A stretch of 64,000 bases of DNA. It comes from Pedobacter zeaxanthinifaciens. GTDB lineage: Bacteria; Bacteroidota; Bacteroidia; Sphingobacteriales; Sphingobacteriaceae. Every line of letters begins with the position of its first letter. Positions within the stretch are counted from its first letter, which is position 1. The stretch is taken from the NCBI RefSeq assembly GCF_003313335.1, contig NZ_QMHP01000001.1, positions 434,001-498,000 of the forward strand, read 5' to 3'. Below are positions 9,502 through 16,505 of the stretch, piece after piece. Under the pieces are notes generated by a model. That model saw only the letters and a program-made list of their open reading frames with translations, was not told the DNA's origin and did no database searches. The translations under genes were made by a program, and so were the position numbers.

Positions 9502-9879
9502 ATGGAAGCAGCAGATAAAAAATTGGTTTATGTATTGGAAGATAACGCCAACATTGGTGACATTATTGAGTTCTTGTTAACAGAGGAACTTTACGAGGTG
9601 AAAGTTTGCAAAAGCGTAGCTTGCTTTTGGGATGAAATGAGCCAAAAGAAGCCTGATATGATTGTGCTTGATATTATTTTGCCAGATGGAAATGGTTTAG
9701 ACATTTGCAAACAGTTAAAAAGAAACATCAGTACGCATCAAATACCGGTGATGATGATGTCGGGCAATAACTATTTGAGCAAAGTGAAATCTAAATGCGA
9801 TGCAGATAGCTACATCAATAAGCCATTTGATTTAAATGATTTTATGCAAAGAGTAGATTTCTATAGCCACTCGGCTTAA
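9502..9879 (+). CDS. Stand-alone response regulator receiver protein
   Basis: This 125-residue protein consists of one CheY-like receiver domain with no output domain. The acidic pocket is Glu13/Asp14 in LEDN, the phospho-acceptor is Asp57 in IVLDIILPDG, the Ser of MMSG is the switch residue, and Lys107 lies in INKPFD. It probably relays phosphate or acts through protein-protein contact; no kinase gene is adjacent. Its stop lies two bases from the stop of convergent mqnA. Confidence 0.88.
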   Translation: MEAADKKLVYVLEDNANIGDIIEFLLTEELYEVKVCKSVACFWDEMSQKKPDMIVLDIILPDGNGLDICKQLKRNISTHQIPVMMMSGNNYLSKVKSKCDADSYINKPFDLNDFMQRVDFYSHSA

Positions 9880-9881
9880 TT

Positions 9882-10613
9882 TTAAAGCTTACTTACTAAG
9901 TCTAAAAACAAATCTTTGGCTTTCAATTTATCTGCTGTTAAGTTGAAATCAAGTTTGTGCTGTAAGTAATCGCCAAGATCTATGCCTTCTATTTTTGGCA
10001 GTTGCGCAATTACGTCCGGTATATGCTGAATGCCTAAGCCTAATGCCCTATCAAATTCTTCAATAAACTGCGTTGGAATTTCCTTATTTGCTACCCAAGC
10101 TGCATACATAAAAGGCAAAGCCGTAAACTTCATCCACTCCTCACCCATATCGTAAACGTAAGCGAAATCATTTTTCCTACCAAAAGTTCTATCTCCGATC
10201 AACACTATTGCATCTGCTTCTAAATCTTGGTCTGATAGGAATTCTACTTCTACCTTAAAATGGTTCTTTAACAATACCTTCGCTAAATTGTTAGATGTAC
10301 GCGATTGTGGATCTAACCTTACTGTCTTAACTTCGTGTATCGGTTTATCAGCAAATATAAACACTGAATTAACAGCACCAACAGAGCCAATGCAATACGA
10401 TCCGATGATTTGAGCATTAGAAACGAATGGGATTGCGGCAACAGGAATCAAACCTATATCTACTTTGTTATCAATAAGTTTACTGGCACAATCTGCAGGA
10501 ACGTCTAAGCTTAAATCTAGCTGATCTAAAATAGCTGAATGCTGCAAACCATAGATGAACGGCTTTGTATTGGTATAGGAAACGGCAGAAACTTTAATTT
10601 TATTCAAAATCAA
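9882..10613 (-). CDS. mqnA: Chorismate dehydratase MqnA (futalosine menaquinone pathway)
   Basis: This protein of about 243 residues has the MqnA N-terminus KVSAVSYTNTKPFIYGL and the substrate-binding-protein-like fold of the family. MqnA converts chorismate to 3-enolpyruvyl-benzoate, the first committed step of the futalosine route to menaquinone. The start is TTG, either at 10613, directly abutting the stop codon of the upstream phosphatase gene, or at 10607, which would give the more typical MNKIKVSAVSY. No ATG is available. It is in the same orientation as mqnE 1.7 kb upstream, with a histidine phosphatase gene between them. The protein is cytosolic. Confidence 0.9.
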   Translation of the reverse strand: MILNKIKVSAVSYTNTKPFIYGLQHSAILDQLDLSLDVPADCASKLIDNKVDIGLIPVAAIPFVSNAQIIGSYCIGSVGAVNSVFIFADKPIHEVKTVRLDPQSRTSNNLAKVLLKNHFKVEVEFLSDQDLEADAIVLIGDRTFGRKNDFAYVYDMGEEWMKFTALPFMYAAWVANKEIPTQFIEEFDRALGLGIQHIPDVIAQLPKIEGIDLGDYLQHKLDFNLTADKLKAKDLFLDLVSKL

Positions 10614-11228
10614 TTAAACTAAGTGTGAAGTATTGTTTGCATCGATCAAAATGAATTTTCCAGTTTTTTCATCGAATGTCAAACGGTATAAAGTCGTGTT
10701 GGTATGTAAAAACTCTTCCATATCACTGTAGGGTTTTTCCAATAGCAAGCATAATATCAATCTCATTGCTCTTCCATGCATGCACACTAAAACAGTCTTT
10801 TCTTCAGTTTGGTGTTTGATATGATCAATTGCCTTCGCTAAGCGTAAACCAACTTCGTTTGGACTTTCTCCACCACCAAATTTAGCATCGTAATTACCCA
10901 GCTGCCATTGCCTTACCACTTCTCTAAAAGCTGTTCTCGCTTCTTCTGTGTTCGGTTTCCCTTCCCACTCGCCCCAAGCCATTTCGTCCAGCTCTGGCAA
11001 TTGCTCCCAAGGTAATCCTAAATCAATAAAAGCTTTAACAGTTTGATGCGTTCTAACTAAGGATGAAGTATATACCTTATCAAATGGTACCGATTTGTAT
11101 TTGTTGAAAAATGCAGCTGCTTGGGCTACGCCTGTTGGATTTAAATCTGCATTAACACCTCTACCTTGAACAATTCCTAACCTGTTAAGTTCAGTTTCGC
11201 CATGGCGGATGATATAAAGTTCTTTCAT
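10614..11228 (-). CDS. Histidine phosphatase family protein (phosphoglycerate mutase-like)
   Basis: This 204-residue member of the phosphoglycerate mutase-like superfamily has the catalytic RHGE at residues 8-11 (His9 phospho-acceptor) and the second His in VCMHGRAM. The conserved Arg/Glu pocket segments SSLVRTHQT and EWEGK are also present. It probably dephosphorylates a small metabolite; many family members act in cofactor metabolism. It lies between mqnE and mqnA and abuts mqnA with no gap, so it is translated from the same message. A role in the menaquinone pathway is suggested only by context. Confidence 0.85.
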   Translation of the reverse strand: MKELYIIRHGETELNRLGIVQGRGVNADLNPTGVAQAAAFFNKYKSVPFDKVYTSSLVRTHQTVKAFIDLGLPWEQLPELDEMAWGEWEGKPNTEEARTAFREVVRQWQLGNYDAKFGGGESPNEVGLRLAKAIDHIKHQTEEKTVLVCMHGRAMRLILCLLLEKPYSDMEEFLHTNTTLYRLTFDEKTGKFILIDANNTSHLV

Positions 11229-11252
11229 TAATGATTGAATTTTGACTTAAAG

Positions 11253-11302
11253 AATGATTGAATTTTGGATAGCAATAATTACTCATTCAAAATTCAATCA
11301 TT
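11253..11302 (-). terminator. Fifteen-base inverted repeat between mqnE and the phosphatase gene
   Basis: AATGATTGAATTTTG (11253-11267) pairs perfectly with 11288-11302. A second direct copy of the left arm lies at 11230-11244, overlapping the phosphatase start codon. Read on the minus strand it follows mqnE and is succeeded by a weak T-rich stretch. It may be a terminator, a processing hairpin or an intergenic repeat. Confidence 0.4.
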
Positions 11303-11309
11303 TAAAATT

Positions 11310-12494
11310 TTAATTGACTACCGGCAGCTTATAGTAAGATGGTTTTGCGTCATCTTCAAAAATATAATCCGAATAATCTGTCACGACATTGTACAAGGTA
11401 TCACGTTCAATCGGTTTGCGCTTTACGTTCTTAATCAGTTCTACCAGTTCTTTGGTACTCATTGCAGGCGTTTGTTCCTCAGCACCAGCCATTGAATATA
11501 TTTTCGTGGTATCATCAAGTGTACCATCAATATCATCCACCCCAAAATTTAAACTTAGTTGTGCAGTTTCTCTGCTAATCATTGCCCAGTAAGCTTTAAT
11601 ATGCTCAAAATTGTCGAGGTATATTCTGGCTATGGCATAGTTTCGCAAATCCTCAACTACCGAAACTTCAGGCACATCGCTCATTTGATTGTTTTGGTTC
11701 CTAAATTTCAATGGAATAAAGGCTTGAAAACCTCCCGTTTTATCTTGCAGTTGGCGCAAACGTTCCATGTGATCTACGCGGTGCCAAAATTCCTCAATAT
11801 GTCCATAAAGCATAGTAGCATTAGAACGCATCCCTAATTTGTGCGCTTGTTCGTGAATATCTAACCATTGTTCAGCATTACATTTATCGTGAGCAATTTT
11901 CTCTCTTACCTCTGGATGAAAAATTTCTGCTCCACCACCAGGCATTGAATCTAAACCCGCTTCTTTCAGGTATTTCATGCCATCATAATGGCTCAATTTT
12001 GCCTTTTTAAAGATGTAATAGTACTCTACAGGAGTCAACGCTTTGATATGCAAATCTGGTCTGTGCGCTTTTGCACGTCTGAAAAACTCAGCGTAAAAAT
12101 CTAAATTTTGTTTTGGTACTACACCACCAGTGATATGTACCTCAGTAACTGGCTCATTATCGTACTTTTTCAAGATATCTATCATGCCATCTACTTCCAT
12201 TTCCCAACCTTCTTCTCGTTGCTTAATCATGCGACTATAGGAACAGAATTTACAATCGTAAACACAGATATTGGTAGGTTCAATATGGAAATTCCTGTTG
12301 AAGTAAGTATTGTCGCCGTGCTTCCTCTCCCGGATATAATTTGCTAACACACCTAAATAACTCAGCTCCGAATGTTCATACAAATAAACACCTTCATCAA
12401 AGCTGATGCGTATACCATCTTTAACTTTAACTGCGATATCTTTTAACGGTTGCGCAAGGTTTGGATTCTGTAAAAGTATTGCTAATGATTGCAC
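11310..12494 (-). CDS. mqnE: Aminofutalosine synthase MqnE (radical SAM)
   Basis: This 394-residue radical SAM enzyme has the cluster-binding motif CVYDCKFC (Cys77, Cys81, Cys84). The SMPGGGAEIF segment and the C-terminal VDDIDGTLDD region favour MqnE over MqnC. MqnE condenses the MqnA product with S-adenosylmethionine to give aminodeoxyfutalosine in menaquinone synthesis. The start is GTG at 12494, supported by an AAAGGAG Shine-Dalgarno at 12508-12502 with a seven-base spacer, which is unusual in this window. Other pathway genes (mqnB, mqnC, mqnD) are not in the window. Confidence 0.92.
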   Translation of the reverse strand: MQSLAILLQNPNLAQPLKDIAVKVKDGIRISFDEGVYLYEHSELSYLGVLANYIRERKHGDNTYFNRNFHIEPTNICVYDCKFCSYSRMIKQREEGWEMEVDGMIDILKKYDNEPVTEVHITGGVVPKQNLDFYAEFFRRAKAHRPDLHIKALTPVEYYYIFKKAKLSHYDGMKYLKEAGLDSMPGGGAEIFHPEVREKIAHDKCNAEQWLDIHEQAHKLGMRSNATMLYGHIEEFWHRVDHMERLRQLQDKTGGFQAFIPLKFRNQNNQMSDVPEVSVVEDLRNYAIARIYLDNFEHIKAYWAMISRETAQLSLNFGVDDIDGTLDDTTKIYSMAGAEEQTPAMSTKELVELIKNVKRKPIERDTLYNVVTDYSDYIFEDDAKPSYYKLPVVN

Positions 12495-12501
12495 TATTTT
12501 T

Positions 12502-12525
12502 CTCCTTTAGATTTGTACAAAAGTA
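12502..12525 (-). promoter_or_regulatory. mqnE -7 box and Shine-Dalgarno
   Basis: TACTTTTG (12525-12518, minus strand) matches the Bacteroidota -7 consensus TAnnTTTG. AAAGGAG (12508-12502) follows it and sets the GTG start at 12494. No TTTG -33 box was found at the expected distance. Confidence 0.5.
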
Positions 12526-12633
12526 CGTTTAATTGCTGAATTGTTTTGTTGTTGAAAAGTTGAAATGTTGTAAAGTTTTAACGTTGGTGCAGAATTACGA
12601 ATTGTTGAATATATAACTTATGTGGTTTCATTC

Positions 12634-12664
12634 TTTGCGCCTTTGTGGTTTAAATATACCTTTG
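12634..12664 (+). promoter_or_regulatory. Full Bacteroidota promoter for the thioesterase gene
   Basis: TTTG (12634-12637), a 19-base spacer and TACCTTTG (12657-12664) match the TTTG/TAnnTTTG promoter consensus exactly. The start codon is only four bases beyond the box, so transcription should begin at or within a few bases of the ATG. Confidence 0.75.
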
Positions 12665-12668
12665 CAAC

Positions 12669-13088
12669 ATGATACAAAACCAGTATAGCATTTTCGAAAG
12701 TGAGTTAAACGTAAGACCGGATGATATTGATATGTTTAACCATGTGCATAATAGCAAGTACTTAGATTATGTATTAGCGGCACGTTACGAACAAATGGAC
12801 AGGTTTTATGGGATGAGCTGGGAAAAGTTTGAGGCGCAAGGCTACGGGTGGGTAGTATCAAAAGTTACCATTGCATTTAAACGTCCGTTAAAAATGGGCG
12901 ACCAATTGGTGATAAAAACCGGAATCTTAGAAATTAACGAACGAGGATGTGCAGTGCAATTTGAAATCGCGAATAAAAAGACTGGCAAAGTAGCCTCCGA
13001 CGGTGTTTTTGAATATGTGATGATTGATTTAAAAACACAACGCTCAAGCAAGGTAACACCAGAAATGATTGAGGCTTACAGTATTTAG
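12669..13088 (+). CDS. Acyl-CoA thioesterase (4HBT-like hotdog fold)
   Basis: This 139-residue single hotdog domain carries the 4-hydroxybenzoyl-CoA thioesterase/YbgC-type motif DDIDMFNHVHNSKYLDY near residues 18-34, holding the catalytic Asp and the HVxN loop. It is expected to hydrolyse short or aromatic acyl-CoA thioesters in the cytosol. The protein has the usual family length. It is read divergently from mqnE and has a complete promoter ending four bases before the ATG, predicting a leaderless transcript. No downstream partner is co-transcribed, because a separate promoter for the MATE leader follows. Confidence 0.88.
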   Translation: MIQNQYSIFESELNVRPDDIDMFNHVHNSKYLDYVLAARYEQMDRFYGMSWEKFEAQGYGWVVSKVTIAFKRPLKMGDQLVIKTGILEINERGCAVQFEIANKKTGKVASDGVFEYVMIDLKTQRSSKVTPEMIEAYSI

Positions 13089-13101
13089 CTAACAGCATTT
13101 T

Positions 13102-13131
13102 TTTGAGGTTTAACTTTTTTCTCTACCTTTG
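13102..13131 (+). promoter_or_regulatory. Full Bacteroidota promoter for the leader peptide/MATE transcript
   Basis: TTTG (13102-13105), 18 bases, then TACCTTTG (13124-13131) match the Bacteroidota housekeeping promoter. The predicted start near 13135 gives a transcript with a leader of about 135 bases before the MATE start codon. Confidence 0.75.
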
Positions 13132-13152
13132 AATATCAAAATATCACGAACC

Positions 13153-13188
13153 ATGAAGTTTTTTGCAGTCCGTATCAGAATAGCTTAG
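13153..13188 (+). CDS. Candidate 11-residue regulatory leader peptide MKFFAVRIRIA
   Basis: The first ATG after the predicted transcription start opens an 11-codon ORF, MKFFAVRIRIA, ending in TAG. It contains Arg7-Ile8-Arg9, a charged-X-charged motif of the kind at which macrolide-bound ribosomes are known to stall in resistance-gene leaders such as ermD (MRLR). The ORF lies 82 bases upstream of a multidrug exporter start and is followed by hairpins and a T-rich stretch. No Shine-Dalgarno is visible, as usual in this phylum. That it is translated and regulatory is inferred from position and composition. Confidence 0.5.
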   Translation: MKFFAVRIRIA

Positions 13189-13196
13189 TAAAGCAA

Positions 13197-13268
13197 GGAC
13201 TCCATATCTAAATAATTAATGATGTCAATCTTTTGGCATCTCATGGTAATTTCTTTTTATATTTTTAT
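13197..13268 (+). promoter_or_regulatory. Candidate attenuator region before the MATE gene
   Basis: A 7-bp stem (13221-13227 with 13234-13240, one G-U pair) is flanked by CCAT (13202-13205) and ATGG (13243-13246), which can extend it across an internal loop. A T-rich run (13251-13268) follows. TCATGGT (13241-13247) is also fully complementary to ACCATGA (13150-13156) at the leader start codon. AGTCC (13167-13171) can pair with GGACT (13197-13201). These alternatives would let ribosome position in the leader ORF decide the fold. No folding energies were computed. Confidence 0.45.
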
Positions 13269-13270
13269 AT

Positions 13271-14695
13271 ATGTCACAAACTATCAAGGCAAAATCACGT
13301 TTGTCTAATTTTTTTACTGTACTTGGCCAGGCCTTTACTGGCACCGAAATAGATTACACGAGTATCAGCATCCGAAAAGCAATTATGCTTTTAGCGGTTC
13401 CAATGATGTTAGAAATGATGATGGAATCTGTATTCGTGCTGGTGGATCTGTATTTTGTTGGTCACTTGCCAAACAGTGCCGAAGCTATTCAAATTGTTGG
13501 CTTAACGGAATCAGTGCTTACCATCATATACTCGTTAGCAATGGGGCTAGGCATGGCTGCAACTGCGGTGGTAGCTCGCAGAATTGGAGAGAAAAACGTC
13601 CCAGCGGCTTCTATGGCTGGTATGCAAACCATCGCTATTGCAATATTTGTTTCAATGCTTATAAGTATAACAGGGTTAATTTTTGCAAAAGACATTTTGC
13701 TACTAATGGGCGCTAGCGAACAAACAGCACAACAAGGGGTTGCGTTTGTACGAATTATGATGGGAACGAGCATTGCAATTATGCTGTTATTTTTAATTAA
13801 CGGCATTTTTAGAGGCGCTGGAAATGCAGCCATTGCGATGCAAAGTTTATGGTTGGCCAATACTATTAACATCATTTTATGCCCAATTTTAATTAGAGGA
13901 CTAGGACCAATACCAGCAATGGGGTTAACTGGCGCAGCTTTAGCTACAGGCATCGGTCGGGGGACCGGGGTGTTATTCCAGCTTTATCATTTAGCTAAAG
14001 GCAGTGGAAACCTAAAAGTTAAGCTCGCTTATTTAAAGCCTCATTTTGATCAGATTAAAGCGATTATAAAGGTGGCAGCTCCAGCAGTGCTTCAATTTGT
14101 AATTGCTTCGTGTAGTTGGATTTTTCTGGCTGAGTTGGTAGCTACAACAGGTGGAGATCATGGTTCTGCTGGTTACCAAACAGCGCTAAGGCTAATGATG
14201 TTTTTCATGCTTCCGGCTTGGGGCTTAAGTAATGCAGCAGCAACATTAGTTGGACAAAACATGGGCGCTAATCAATTGGAACGAGCAGAAAAATCAGTAT
14301 TTACCACCATCAAATACTCGATTATATTTATGGCTGTGGTAATGTTGCTATTTTTGACTTTCGGACATTTATTTGCATCATTTTTTACCGAAGACAAGCA
14401 GGTTATTGCGGTGTCAACTGAAGCATTAAGAATACTGAGTTATGGATTTGTACTTTATGGTATTGGGATGGTACTCATCAGTGCTTTTAACGGTGCTGGT
14501 GATACTTGGACACCTACAAAGATCAATGTCGTAGCTTTTTGGTTCTTTCAAATTCCTTTTGCGTACTTTTTAGCAAAGCATTTGGAAATGGGGCCAACGG
14601 GTGTTTTTATTGCTATTCCGGTGGCTGAGGTTGGGATCACATTAGCGGCATATTTGATTTTCAAAAAAGGAAATTGGAAAAAGACTGCGGTTTAG
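13271..14695 (+). CDS. MATE family multidrug efflux transporter
   Basis: This 474-residue polytopic membrane protein has two homologous halves of about six helices each, typical of MATE exporters. The first half begins around residue 36 (RKAIMLLAVPMMLEMMM) and the second around residue 260 (IKVAAPAVLQFVIASCSW). MATE proteins export cationic or hydrophobic drugs in exchange for Na+ or H+. The ATG at 13271 fits the normal N-terminus. The gene is preceded by its own promoter, a short leader ORF and hairpins, suggesting antibiotic- or translation-responsive control. Transport substrate cannot be read from sequence. Confidence 0.92.
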   Translation: MSQTIKAKSRLSNFFTVLGQAFTGTEIDYTSISIRKAIMLLAVPMMLEMMMESVFVLVDLYFVGHLPNSAEAIQIVGLTESVLTIIYSLAMGLGMAATAVVARRIGEKNVPAASMAGMQTIAIAIFVSMLISITGLIFAKDILLLMGASEQTAQQGVAFVRIMMGTSIAIMLLFLINGIFRGAGNAAIAMQSLWLANTINIILCPILIRGLGPIPAMGLTGAALATGIGRGTGVLFQLYHLAKGSGNLKVKLAYLKPHFDQIKAIIKVAAPAVLQFVIASCSWIFLAELVATTGGDHGSAGYQTALRLMMFFMLPAWGLSNAAATLVGQNMGANQLERAEKSVFTTIKYSIIFMAVVMLLFLTFGHLFASFFTEDKQVIAVSTEALRILSYGFVLYGIGMVLISAFNGAGDTWTPTKINVVAFWFFQIPFAYFLAKHLEMGPTGVFIAIPVAEVGITLAAYLIFKKGNWKKTAV

Positions 14696-14738
14696 TTATT
14701 GATGATTTTATTTTCTGTTGCCTGAATTTAAATCTAGT

Positions 14739-15180
14739 CTTTGCGAAAGCTTGGCGTTCTTTGTGGCTTTGCGGTTATATCGATTTAAGATTTTTTTACC
14801 GCAAAGTTTTTTTAAGGTTTCGCAAAGTACGCTAAGCTTTAAGCGTGGATGATGAATGTTCAATCCAATTCTTTGCGAAAACTTGGCGTTCTTTGCGGCT
14901 TTGCGGTTAATTTTATTTTATCGCAAAGATATTTTGAAGATTTCGCAAAGAGCGCTAAGTTGGAATGTCGGCTTAATTAATACTTCGTGAAAACTTAGCG
15001 TTCTTTGCGGCTTTGCGGTTAATTTTATTTTATCGCAAAGATATTTTGAAGATTTCGCAAAGTACGCTAAGTAATGCCTACTTAATTAATACTTCGTGAA
15101 CACTTGGTGTTCTTTGTGGCTTTGTGGTTAATTTAATTTTTTACCGCAAAGTTTTTTAAGGTTTCGCAAAGTACGCTAAG
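14739..15180 (+). repeat. Four copies of a palindromic CTTTGCGG repeat
   Basis: Units lie at 14739-14836, 14871-14959, 14983-15071 and 15092-15180 and are 89-98 bases long. Each begins CTTTGCGAAA or CTTCGTGAA, continues with a GTTCTTTGCGGCTTTGCGG block, and ends with CCGCAAAG or CGCAAAG then TTTCGCAAAG and GCTAAG, so left and right arms can pair. The array fills the 583-base gap between convergent MATE and rplT. No gene was found in the gap. Related shorter hairpins occur at 38400-38463 and 38736-38801. Confidence 0.85.
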
Positions 15181-15226
15181 TCTGCAACTCGCGGTTAACA
15201 TTTCAAAACAAAACCCATTGAAAACA

Positions 15227-15260
15227 AAAATGCCGTTCCACAGAAGCAGAACGGCATTTT
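15227..15260 (-). terminator. Strong intrinsic terminator of the rplT operon
   Basis: AAAATGCCGTTC (15227-15238) pairs perfectly with 15249-15260 around a 10-base loop. On the minus strand it is followed by a T-rich stretch and lies 18 bases beyond the rplT stop codon. Confidence 0.85.
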
Positions 15261-15278
15261 CAAAGTTATTGAAGTATC

Positions 15279-15623
15279 TTATTTTACCGCATCAACAACA
15301 GCTTTGAAAGCTTCTTTGTTGTTCATCGCTAAATCAGCCAATACTTTACGGTTTAAACCGATATTTTTTGAAGCTAATTTACCAATCAATTGCGAGTAAG
15401 AAATACCGTGCTCACGAGCACCAGCATTGATACGTTGAATCCATAATGCACGGAATTCTCTTTTCTTAGCTTTACGGTCACGGTATGCATATTGCAAACC
15501 TTTTTCTACTGTGTTTTTAGCAATGGTAAAAACCTTGCTTCTTGAGCCCCAATAGCCTTTGGCCATATTTAGGACTTTTTTCCTTCTGCGTCTAGCAGCT
15601 ACTACGTTTACCGAACGAGGCAT
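15279..15623 (-). CDS. rplT: Large ribosomal subunit protein bL20
   Basis: This 114-residue basic protein has the L20 N-terminus [18 protein letters not shown] and the conserved segments KGYWGSRSK and [16 protein letters not shown]. It binds 23S rRNA and is needed early in 50S assembly. It is the last gene of the thrS-infC-rpmI-rplT cluster, 72 bases after rpmI, with a strong terminator beyond. Length and sequence are normal for the family. In other bacteria L20 represses the infC-rpmI-rplT message; whether that applies here is not visible. Confidence 0.98.
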   Translation of the reverse strand: MPRSVNVVAARRRRKKVLNMAKGYWGSRSKVFTIAKNTVEKGLQYAYRDRKAKKREFRALWIQRINAGAREHGISYSQLIGKLASKNIGLNRKVLADLAMNNKEAFKAVVDAVK

Positions 15624-15695
15624 AATGTGTTAAGTTTTGATAAGCGGTGTTGCTTTAATAGCAAACTTGAAACCGAGTATCGGGTTAAAAATTAA

Positions 15696-15896
15696 TTACT
15701 TACCGATGCAAAGCATACGTTTAACGTTGCCCATATCCGCATCATTTACCATACTAGTGTTGGTTAAGTTACGCTTACGTTTAGTACTCTTTTTTGTTAA
15801 GATGTGACTTTTGTATGCGTTCTTTCTTGCAATTTTACCTGTTCCAGTAAGCGAAAAACGCTTTTTGGCACTGGAATTGGTTTTCATTTTTGGCAT
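15696..15896 (-). CDS. rpmI: Large ribosomal subunit protein bL35
   Basis: This 66-residue basic protein begins [20 protein letters not shown] and keeps the L35 signature [16 protein letters not shown]. It is a structural component of the 50S subunit. It sits between infC (24-base gap) and rplT in the conserved translation cluster. Confidence 0.97.
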   Translation of the reverse strand: MPKMKTNSSAKKRFSLTGTGKIARKNAYKSHILTKKSTKRKRNLTNTSMVNDADMGNVKRMLCIGK

Positions 15897-15920
15897 AACC
15901 TGATTTGTTTATATAATTTA

Positions 15921-16493
15921 TTATTTCTTTGCTGTTGCTTTTGGGGCTACCGTTAAAAACATACGTTTACCCTCTAATTTAGGCAATAACTCTACTTTAC
16001 CCACTTCCTCTAATGCCTGTGCAAATTTCAACAATAAGATTTCGCCTTGTTCTTTGTAAACAATAGCTCTACCTTTAAAGTGAACGTAAGCTCTCACCTT
16101 TTCACCAGCTTCTAAGAAACTGATTGCATGCTTTAGCTTAAATTGGAAATCGTGATCGTTGGTATTAGGTCCGAAACGGATTTCTTTAATTACCGTTTGC
16201 TTCGCATTAGCTTTGATTTCCTTTTGCTTTTTCTTTTGCTCATACATGAACTTGCTATAGTCCATAATACGGCAAACAGGTGGATTAGCATTTGGAGAAA
16301 TCTCCACTAAATCCAATTCAAGCTCATCAGCAATTGCCAATGCCTTTGACAATGGATAAATACCTTGCTCTACATTATCTCCAGCTAGCCTAACTTCTTG
16401 AGCACGGATATGCTCGTTAATATTATGTTCTGCTTCTTTTTTCTTAAAAGGCGGACGTGGTCCCCTATTAAATCCTGGTCTTCCTAATGCCAA
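15921..16493 (-). CDS. infC: Translation initiation factor IF-3
   Basis: This 190-residue protein has the N-domain ([16 protein letters not shown], then [20 protein letters not shown]), a Lys-rich linker ([14 protein letters not shown]) and a C-domain starting [17 protein letters not shown]-3 binds the 30S subunit and enforces start-codon fidelity. The start appears to be TTG at 16493, preceded by an AAGGA-type Shine-Dalgarno (16505-16499) with a five-base spacer. Non-standard infC start codons are known elsewhere and allow IF-3 to repress its own synthesis. The gene begins 12 bases after the thrS stop. Confidence 0.96.
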   Translation of the reverse strand: MALGRPGFNRGPRPPFKKKEAEHNINEHIRAQEVRLAGDNVEQGIYPLSKALAIADELELDLVEISPNANPPVCRIMDYSKFMYEQKKKQKEIKANAKQTVIKEIRFGPNTNDHDFQFKLKHAISFLEAGEKVRAYVHFKGRAIVYKEQGEILLLKFAQALEEVGKVELLPKLEGKRMFLTVAPKATAKK

Positions 16494-16505
16494 ATGCTTT
16501 CCTTG

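Noticed and set aside
13489..13953. 154-codon minus-strand frame inside the MATE gene
   Set aside because: It is a shadow frame, antisense to transmembrane coding sequence.
14739..15180. Possible CRISPR array (regularly spaced repeats)
   Set aside because: Spacing is regular but the units are 89-98 base palindromes with similar rather than unique spacers, and no cas genes are present.
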